NCBI GenBank assembly: GCA_050259035.1
Contig: JBLMZW010000134.1
Span: 1 to 11,740 of the forward strand
Length of the DNA stretch: 11,740 bases
Direction: 5' to 3'
Origin: JBLMZW01 sp050259035
Lineage (GTDB): Bacteria > Bacillota > Syntrophomonadia > Syntrophomonadales > DTU052
The stretch's first letter is position 1. Every line of letters begins with the position of its first letter. This document shows positions 6,494 through 11,740 of this stretch, one piece after another. The translations under genes were made by a program, and so were the position numbers. The notes under the pieces are model-generated. The model saw nothing but the letters and a program-made list of their open reading frames with translations. It did no database searches and was not told the origin of the DNA.

Positions 6494-7941
6494 AACACAT
6501 TAAGGAAAACTTATTAGAATCAATTATTAGTCCTTCGTCGCTTCGGGTACAACTATTGTCCCGAATGCTTCTAATTCTTGCTGTTTTACTGATACTTATT
6601 GGTTTTTGCCAATACGTTTTTATGAAGGATGTTGTTTATCAGAACAAGGCCGAAAGTATGGAAAGCCAGATTATGAGTATGCCTTATGAGGCCCTGCGTT
6701 ACGGCTTTCAAAAGCAAAGGGCCTTTATGCCTCGGCCTTTATTTTTTGTCGCCGATACCAGCCTGGCTTTCATAGATAATACTGGCAGCTACCGGGTGAT
6801 ATCCGAAGGGCCCGGAGGAATTGAGCCGCCCCGTTTGGATACTCAGAAATATATGGATGCGGTAAAAAATAGACCGGGTCTTCATTACTTGATCGCTGAA
6901 GGCGGAGGAAAAGAACAACTGGTCGTTCTCCATCCGGTCAGAGATAGATTTAATCACAAAGCTGGTATTGTACAAGTCAGTACCTTGACCAGCCCGCTCA
7001 AGGAGCTTTTAATTCGTCAATTGCTGGCCTTTTTATTACTTGGTTTAATTGCCATGCTGGTTGGACTGCTTACCTTTAAGCCCGTACTTAGAAAGACCCT
7101 GGAACCCCTCTCAAACATGGTTAGTACTGCCGAGCAGATTGACGCCGGGAATCTGGATAAGCGTTTTCCGACCCAACAAGGGCAAACCGAAATCGATCTT
7201 TTAGGTGAATCATGTAATGGAATGATGGAGCGGTTGGAGACTTCTTTCGAGACTGAAAGAGAGACCAAAGAACAAATGCGCCGGTTTGTCGCGGATGCTT
7301 CGCATGAACTCCGGACTCCTCTTACCTCCATCATTGGTTTTTTGGAGGTATTATCACGGGGAGCTGTTAACCAGCCGGAACAGTTAAATATGGCATTAAA
7401 CAGCATGTACAGTGAGTCACAGAGGCTTAAGAAGTTGGTCCAGGACCTTCTTTTGTTAACTAAACTGGATCAGACCCCCAATCTGGAGTTAACCAAGGGG
7501 TTTCTTGATAGTTTGGTTCAGGAAATGAAACCCCAATTAAGAATTCTGGCTGGCAAGCGGGAGCTCAGCATAAATGTAAAACCCGAACTCAGTTGTTCAT
7601 TTGACCGGGATAAAATGAAACAGGTTATCTTAAACCTATTCCAGAACGCAGTGCAGTGTACGGATCCTGAAAAGGGCCATATTGAAATCATAGGGGATTA
7701 TAACGACAATGGCGTTCAACTATCGGTAAAGGACAATGGACCAGGAATAAGTCAGGATCAATTAGCATTGGTTTTTGACCGGTTCTATCGTTGTGATACC
7801 TCGCGTACTCGACGGTATGGAGGTGCCGGTCTGGGGTTGTCAATTACTCAGTCCATTATGGAAGCCCACAACGGAAATATAAGGGTGGAGAGCCAGGAAG
7901 GCCACGGTGCCACCTTTGCTATATGGCTGCCCCGGGACTAG
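6490..7941 (+). CDS. HAMP-containing membrane sensor histidine kinase (second pair)
   Basis: A 483-residue kinase whose ATG overlaps the regulator's stop (ATGA), implying coupled translation. Helix 1 is at about 26-45; an external sensor of about 130 residues follows (46-175), with RAFMPRPLFF near 78-86 and a PAS-like look around SLAFIDNTGSYRVIS; helix 2 is at about 177-197, then a HAMP domain (about 198-252, PLSNMVSTAEQIDAGNLDKRF). Catalytic core: H272 in FVADASHELRTPL, N386 in LNLFQNAV, DNGPGI (415-420), the FDRFYR F-box and GGAGLGLS (444-451). It is complete and should be an active kinase/phosphatase for the regulator upstream. Apart from the shared H-box it is not similar to the first kinase, so the two pairs do not look like a recent duplication. 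The ligand is unknown; an exporter substrate or envelope stress would fit the context. Confidence 0.93.
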   Translation: MKHIKENLLESIISPSSLRVQLLSRMLLILAVLLILIGFCQYVFMKDVVYQNKAESMESQIMSMPYEALRYGFQKQRAFMPRPLFFVADTSLAFIDNTGSYRVISEGPGGIEPPRLDTQKYMDAVKNRPGLHYLIAEGGGKEQLVVLHPVRDRFNHKAGIVQVSTLTSPLKELLIRQLLAFLLLGLIAMLVGLLTFKPVLRKTLEPLSNMVSTAEQIDAGNLDKRFPTQQGQTEIDLLGESCNGMMERLETSFETERETKEQMRRFVADASHELRTPLTSIIGFLEVLSRGAVNQPEQLNMALNSMYSESQRLKKLVQDLLLLTKLDQTPNLELTKGFLDSLVQEMKPQLRILAGKRELSINVKPELSCSFDRDKMKQVILNLFQNAVQCTDPEKGHIEIIGDYNDNGVQLSVKDNGPGISQDQLALVFDRFYRCDTSRTRRYGGAGLGLSITQSIMEAHNGNIRVESQEGHGATFAIWLPRD

Positions 7942-7996
7942 TCAGCCCGGGGTTCCCCCACTAAGCCCATTCCTTTCCCAACTTTAATTTCCTATT

Positions 7997-8075
7997 TTCA
8001 GCATTTATTCAGCATCTATTCTATTAACGTTCAGTTTTCCTTAAGGGACATTTCAGCTTCAGAGGGTAGTATTAT
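7997..8075 (+). promoter_or_regulatory. Six-position 11-bp-phased TTCAG array and promoter of the exporter operon
   Basis: Heptamers occur at 7997 (TTCAGCA), 8008 (TTCAGCA), 8019 (TTCTATT, degenerate), 8030 (TTCAGTT), 8041 (TTAAGGG, degenerate) and 8052 (TTCAGCT), all on an exact 11-bp grid. The last ends at 8058, 8 bp before TAGTAT (8067-8072), the same distance as at the 5734-5776 promoter; TATTAT at 8070-8075 is an alternative -10. A head-to-tail operator for an OmpR-class regulator is the natural reading. The predicted leader before the start at 8214 is about 130 nt. Confidence 0.72.
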
Positions 8076-8163
8076 TAAAAGCTCTATGTTCGCAGAGGTT
8101 AGCCGTTATAGGAAAATGAAGAAAGGAGCAGGAAATCTAGCATAAATCAGTCGGCTGACCGGA

Positions 8164-8214
8164 ATGGCTACTGCTTTATGCAAAATAATACATGGCTTGG
8201 AGGGATTAAAGTAA
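8164..8214 (+). other. Possible 16-codon upstream frame overlapping the exporter start (TAATG)
   Basis: An ATG at 8164 opens a 16-codon frame (MATALCKIIHGLEGLK) whose TAA (8212-8214) shares its last base with the ATG of the membrane-fusion gene, and whose 3' end contains that gene's GGAGG ribosome site. Its own ribosome site is poor. It could couple translation or be chance; another 9-codon frame starts at 8111 in the same leader. Confidence 0.2.
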
Positions 8215-9632
8215 TGGCAGTCGATGAGAATGATCTGGTGATCCCAGAACTGGCGAAAAAGCCCTGGGGGCTAGGCAAAAAGATCTTACTTGGGATAGTT
8301 ATAGCAGCAATGTGTGTTGCAGGGTATTTTGTTTACAACCAGTACCACGAGGACCCCGTTACATACCTCACCATGGCAGTTTCTCAGGGAAATATTATTA
8401 ATCAGGTAGAAACGACTGGTACAGTAACACCTTTGCATGAAATCGATCTCTATTTTAAACAACAGGGTACTTTAAAGCAGCTCAATGTTCAAACCGGAGA
8501 CGCCGTTAAGGCCGGTCAGCTATTATCAGTGCAGGATGACTCAGACCTGCAGGCATCAGTAGAGCAGGCTAAAAGTGATCTGCGTCAGGCTGAGTTGAAA
8601 CTCCGCCAGTCGGAATTGGATTATGAAAAGACTAAAACCACTGCTGAACAGCAGGAACAATTATATGCCGCCGGGGCGATCACCGAGTCTGATTACCAGC
8701 AGTCGAAACGTGACCTGGAAGCAGGTGATATCACGCTGGAACAGGCCAAGGCCTCTATTAAAACGGCTAAAGCCAAATTAGTAATCGCGGAGTCTGACCT
8801 ATCCCAGGCCCAGTTGAAAGCACCTTTCGACGGAGTGGCTGCTCAGGTTAATGGTGAAGTCGGGCAGTATACAGGGAATTCTTCATCCCCACTGTTCCAT
8901 CTTATCAGCAATGATCTGATGATTGAGGCGGCTGTTAACGAGGCGGATATCGGCCGGGTTAAAGTAGGGCAGGAGGTTAGCTTCACCACAACCAGCTTAG
9001 AAGATAAAACTTTTAAAGGGGTTATATCTCGCATCAGCCCGCAATCAACGGCAACCAACAATGTACAGCAATTCCAGGTGGACATTAGTGTTAAAGGCGA
9101 CACCACTGGACTCTTAGCCGGCATGTCGGTAACAGCCAATATTATAATAAACCAGCAGCAGAATGTGACCACGGTGCCTACTCTGGCTTTAACCTATGCT
9201 AAGACTTATATGAGTACGGCCATGGCTTCGCGCACCAGTTCTTCCAATATGTCAAACGCCAAGCGAAGTGCTACTAATACAAACTCAACCAAAACGAAAA
9301 GAACCGGCCGGAAATCGATAAATGGCAGTACTTCCAGTAAACGAACCACATCCGCCACGATGAACAAAAATAGACAGCCAGTTGTTGTTCTATCAAATGG
9401 CCAGCCGGTGGTGAAATGGATAACTGTTGGTACGAGTGATGACCAGAATACTCAAGTAACTAAAGGGCTGACCGCAGGCGACCAGGTGGTTATTGGAACT
9501 AAAAGCGATACCGAGGAGAGTGCTACCAGCACTGATAGCAGCAGTTCCAGTTCCAATAATTCAAATTCCCGCAGCGGTATGAGCGGCATAGGCGGTATGA
9601 GCGGCGGTATGGGTGGTCCCCCACCCAATTAA
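8214..9632 (+). CDS. Membrane-fusion (HlyD/MacA/YknX-type) subunit of an ABC exporter
   Basis: A 472-residue adaptor for the ABC exporter encoded next. Membrane anchor at about 23-41; first lipoyl half at 86-106 (GTLKQLNVQTGDAVKAGQLL); a long alpha-helical hairpin at about 111-196, rich in Glu, Gln, Lys and Leu; second lipoyl half at about 199-220 (APFDGVAAQVNGEVGQ); beta-barrel at about 235-315. The membrane-proximal domain is interrupted at about 333-387 by a basic Ser/Thr/Asn/Lys-rich insert, resumes with VVVLSNGQPVVKWITVGTSDDQNTQV and AGDQVVIG, and ends in a Ser/Asn then Gly/Met tail (GGMSGGMGGPPPN). An ATG at 8178 is in frame but lacks a ribosome site; the ATG at 8214 has GGAGGG 9 nt upstream. 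In Gram-positives such proteins (YknX of Bacillus) join ATPase and permease without an outer-membrane channel. Confidence 0.92.
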   Translation: MAVDENDLVIPELAKKPWGLGKKILLGIVIAAMCVAGYFVYNQYHEDPVTYLTMAVSQGNIINQVETTGTVTPLHEIDLYFKQQGTLKQLNVQTGDAVKAGQLLSVQDDSDLQASVEQAKSDLRQAELKLRQSELDYEKTKTTAEQQEQLYAAGAITESDYQQSKRDLEAGDITLEQAKASIKTAKAKLVIAESDLSQAQLKAPFDGVAAQVNGEVGQYTGNSSSPLFHLISNDLMIEAAVNEADIGRVKVGQEVSFTTTSLEDKTFKGVISRISPQSTATNNVQQFQVDISVKGDTTGLLAGMSVTANIIINQQQNVTTVPTLALTYAKTYMSTAMASRTSSSNMSNAKRSATNTNSTKTKRTGRKSINGSTSSKRTTSATMNKNRQPVVVLSNGQPVVKWITVGTSDDQNTQVTKGLTAGDQVVIGTKSDTEESATSTDSSSSSSNNSNSRSGMSGIGGMSGGMGGPPPN

Positions 9633-9667
9633 ACCGGCTTGATTGTTAGATATAAGGAAGTGAAATT

Positions 9668-10408
9668 ATGGGTAGGGTTAATATAAAGCTTGAAGAAGTT
9701 ACGAAGACCTATTATGGCACGGATAATCCTGTCCAGGCCATGCGGGGGGTATCTCTTGTCCTCGACAAGCCGGAGATGGTTGCAATAATGGGACCTTCGG
9801 GGTCAGGTAAATCCACCCTGATGAATATCCTCGGGTGTTTGGATAAACCAGACGGAGGTAAGTATACTTTTGCCGGTTACGATGTGATGAAAATGGACCG
9901 GGTGCAGTTAGCCTACCTCCGCAACCGCCGCATCGGGTTTGTTTTTCAGAATTTCAATCTCCTGGCCCGTACCAGCGCCCTGGAGAACGTCATGCTTCCA
10001 CTTAACTATAAAGGGGTTCGCGGTAAGGAAGCAGAAAATCGGGCTCGAGAGTTGCTGGCATTGCTGGGGTTAGCCGGAAGGGAAGGGCATCGATCGACTC
10101 AGTTGTCCGGCGGTCAGCAGCAGCGGGTAGCAATAGCCCGGGCTTTAGCAAATAAGCCGGATCTCTTGCTGGCCGATGAGCCTACCGGTGCCCTTGATAC
10201 TCAAACCAGCAACGAGATCATGAACCTCTTTCGCCAGCTTAACCGCGACCAGGCCTTGACTATTGTAATCGTTACCCACGAACAGGAGGTTGCTGATTAC
10301 TGCGACCGAATCATTCGCCTTCGGGACGGCTTGATTGTAAGCGAAGAAATCCCCGTGGTTAGAGAAGACGAACTAAAGATGCGCCGCCAGGGGAAGGGGG
10401 TTCAATAG
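9668..10408 (+). CDS. ABC transporter ATPase, MacB/LolD/YknY type
   Basis: A 246-residue cytoplasmic ATPase that energises the exporter. Walker A GPSGSGKST (42-50), Q-loop Q94 in FVFQNFNLL, signature LSGGQ (146-150) followed by QQRVAIARAL, Walker B LLLADE (166-171) with catalytic E171, D-loop GALD (174-177), switch H204 in VTHE. This is the MacB/LolD subfamily (LGCLDKPDGG, NFNLLARTSALENV, EPTGALDTQTS), which pairs with FtsX-fold permeases and works by mechanotransmission instead of carrying substrate across a channel. The start has an AAGGAAGTG ribosome site; 35 nt separate it from the adaptor gene and 1 nt from the permease gene. All catalytic residues are intact. Substrate is unknown; relatives export peptides, toxins, lipoproteins or antibiotics. 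Confidence 0.95.
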   Translation: MGRVNIKLEEVTKTYYGTDNPVQAMRGVSLVLDKPEMVAIMGPSGSGKSTLMNILGCLDKPDGGKYTFAGYDVMKMDRVQLAYLRNRRIGFVFQNFNLLARTSALENVMLPLNYKGVRGKEAENRARELLALLGLAGREGHRSTQLSGGQQQRVAIARALANKPDLLLADEPTGALDTQTSNEIMNLFRQLNRDQALTIVIVTHEQEVADYCDRIIRLRDGLIVSEEIPVVREDELKMRRQGKGVQ

Positions 10409-10409
10409 A

Positions 10410-11618
10410 ATGGACTTATCAATGATTCTTCGTACTGCATGGCGCAGTTTGATGGTCAATAAGATGCGATCTATACTTACGGCCCTGGGAATCATTATTG
10501 GTGTGGCTTCCATGATTATGATGGTGGCCTTAAGCCAGGGGGCAACAGCAGGCATTACTGAGCGCATTGCCAGCATGGGAACTAATATACTTACTATAAT
10601 GCCCAGCGGCGGGAGGGGCGCTTTTCGTGGCACTGGCTCAACATCGTTAAAAATGTCAGATGCCACCGCCATAGCCCAATTACCTTACGTTAAAAACGTA
10701 GCTCCCTCTGTCGAAACTTCGGTTACCTCAACCGCAGGAAGTCTGAGCTGGAGTACATCGGTTACCGGGACCACCCCTGAACTGGCGGAAATTAGAAGTT
10801 GGGAATTAACTCAAGGGTCTTTCTTCACTGAGGAAGAACTAGATAATGCAAGCAAAGTAGCGGTCATCGGCCCGACGGTAGTGGAGAACCTTTTTTCTAC
10901 AAGCAATTCAGTGGTCGGTCAGAAAATCAGCCTGAACGGTCTGCCTTTTACGGTTATCGGGGTATTGCCAACCCAGGGGTCCAGTGGAGGGATGTCGGAT
11001 GACGATAACGTTGTGTATGTCCCAATAACCACAGCTCAGATTAGGCTGACCGGAAGCAGCAGCCTTCGGAGTATAGTAGTTCAGGCTACTGAGCAGGATG
11101 CATTGACTTTCCTAACGGATTCCATAACAACCTTGTTGCGGCAGCGGCACCGATTGGCTGACAGCGCAGACGATGATTTTAGAATTATGGATTCGGCCGA
11201 ATTACTGTCGACCATTGAAGAAACCACCCAGATCCTCACTCTTCTGCTGGGAGGGATTGCTTGCGTATCACTGATTGTAGGTGGTATAGGAGTCATGAAC
11301 ATCATGCTGGTCTCAGTTACGGAACGTACACGAGAAATTGGAATTCGTATGGCGGTGGGGGCTACTACCAAAGATGTTTTAAGTCAGTTCTTGGTTGAAG
11401 CAGTGATGCTGTGTATCATCGGAGGTGCGGTTGGAAGTGTTCTGGGCTGGGCCGGGTCAACCATTTTTGGCGCCCTGTCCAGCTGGACTATGAAAGTACC
11501 TCCATGGTCGGTCGGCCTTTCAATAGGCTTTTCCCTGGTAGTCGGAGTAGTATTCGGTTATTACCCGGCTCGCCGGGCGGCAGAGGCCGACCCCATCGAA
11601 GCATTACGTTATGAGTAG
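10410..11618 (+). CDS. FtsX/MacB-type ABC transporter permease (YknZ-like)
   Basis: A 402-residue permease of usual length for the split MacB family. Helix 1 at about 22-42 after the MILRTAWRSLMVNKMRSILTALGI-type amphipathic start; extracytoplasmic MacB core domain at about 43-275; three further helices at about 276-300, 326-352 and 368-386. Family hallmarks are LGIIIGVASMI in helix 1, GVMNIMLVSVTERTREIGIRMAVGA (294-318) contacting the ATPase, and the closing PARRAAEADPIEALRYE. It begins 1 nt after the ATPase stop, with its ribosome site (GAAGGGGG) inside that gene, so stoichiometric coupled expression is expected. In Gram-negatives MacB carries ATPase and permease in one chain; the split form is typical of Gram-positives. 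With the adaptor it should form a complete exporter or envelope-protection machine. Confidence 0.95.
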   Translation: MDLSMILRTAWRSLMVNKMRSILTALGIIIGVASMIMMVALSQGATAGITERIASMGTNILTIMPSGGRGAFRGTGSTSLKMSDATAIAQLPYVKNVAPSVETSVTSTAGSLSWSTSVTGTTPELAEIRSWELTQGSFFTEEELDNASKVAVIGPTVVENLFSTSNSVVGQKISLNGLPFTVIGVLPTQGSSGGMSDDDNVVYVPITTAQIRLTGSSSLRSIVVQATEQDALTFLTDSITTLLRQRHRLADSADDDFRIMDSAELLSTIEETTQILTLLLGGIACVSLIVGGIGVMNIMLVSVTERTREIGIRMAVGATTKDVLSQFLVEAVMLCIIGGAVGSVLGWAGSTIFGALSSWTMKVPPWSVGLSIGFSLVVGVVFGYYPARRAAEADPIEALRYE

Positions 11619-11661
11619 ACTGATGTAATTTTGTCCCCTTTTCTCTCATGTTAAATAGCAC

Positions 11662-11691
11662 GAGACGAGCGGCTTTCGGGCCGCTTGTCTC
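11662..11691 (+). terminator. Probable terminator of the exporter operon
   Basis: Inverted repeat GAGACGAGCGGC (11662-11673) and GCCGCTTGTCTC (11680-11691), a 12-bp stem with one G-U pair and the loop TTTCGG, 43 bp past the permease stop. Only a short ATTTC follows, so the U tract is weak, but position and stem strength favour termination. Nothing else is visible from 11619 to the window end. Confidence 0.7.
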
Positions 11692-11740
11692 ATTTCAGGC
11701 AATAGATAACTATAGGCAGGGGCAAAAGTCACTCGCTCCT

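Noticed and set aside
7930..7952. Hairpin CCCCGGG / CCCGGGG over the stop of the second kinase gene
   Set aside because: The 7-bp stem has a 9-nt loop and is followed by C-rich sequence with no U tract, so it is not supported as a terminator.
8178..8213. Upstream ATG at 8178 as start of the membrane-fusion protein
   Set aside because: It has no ribosome site, whereas the in-frame ATG at 8214 has GGAGGG at a good distance.
11693..11699. Single TTCAG match after the exporter operon
   Set aside because: One copy with no 11-bp partner; expected by chance at this length.
1..11740. tRNA, rRNA, CRISPR array, insertion sequence or phage attachment site
   Set aside because: I saw no cloverleaf, regular spacer array, transposase frame or flanking target duplication anywhere in the window.

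Overview
The window looks like chromosome from an anaerobic, low-to-moderate-GC member of the Firmicutes, most likely the Clostridia (a Peptococcaceae-like organism is my best guess). The reasons are purine-rich Shine-Dalgarno sites such as AAAGGAGG, Firmicutes-type OmpR/histidine-kinase pairs, a MacAB/YknXYZ-type exporter split into three genes with no outer-membrane partner, and an AIM24-family protein. The taxon is an inference; no rRNA or other marker is present.

Layout. Positions 1-357 carry the 3' end of a diaminopimelate decarboxylase-like gene. Next is an AIM24/TIGR00266 protein (452-1240), which ends at a strong palindromic terminator shared with a convergent two-gene minus-strand unit (2296 down to 1284). 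That unit encodes a four-helix DUF4405-type cytochrome b and a small two-helix membrane protein with a Gly/Pro/Asn-rich external loop. A gene-poor stretch (2297-2647) follows and contains a terminator for the next minus-strand gene. That gene (3592 down to 2648) encodes a 314-residue low-complexity protein with internal repeats, and I do not recognise its family beyond a possible degenerate EF-hand character.

From 3799 to the end, everything is on the plus strand: an OmpR-type regulator with a HAMP-less kinase (3799-5698), a second OmpR-type regulator with a HAMP-containing kinase (5810-7941, overlapping start and stop), and a three-gene exporter (8214-11618: membrane-fusion protein, ATPase, FtsX/MacB permease), closed by a hairpin at 11662-11691.

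The clearest unexplained signal is regulatory. The promoters of the second regulator/kinase operon and of the exporter operon both carry arrays of TTCAG-type heptamers at an exact 11-bp period. In both, the last heptamer ends 8 bp before a plausible -10 hexamer. This is the geometry of a head-to-tail OmpR/PhoB/CiaR-class operator. It predicts that one regulator, most simply the one at 5810, controls both itself and the exporter.

A second theme is the recurrence of Met/Gly/Pro-rich segments (GGPPPMAGG, PPMGPPPMGPPP, GGMGGPPPN, and proline-rich kinase sensor segments) in otherwise unrelated proteins across the window. That could mean a shared envelope function, but it could also be compositional coincidence.
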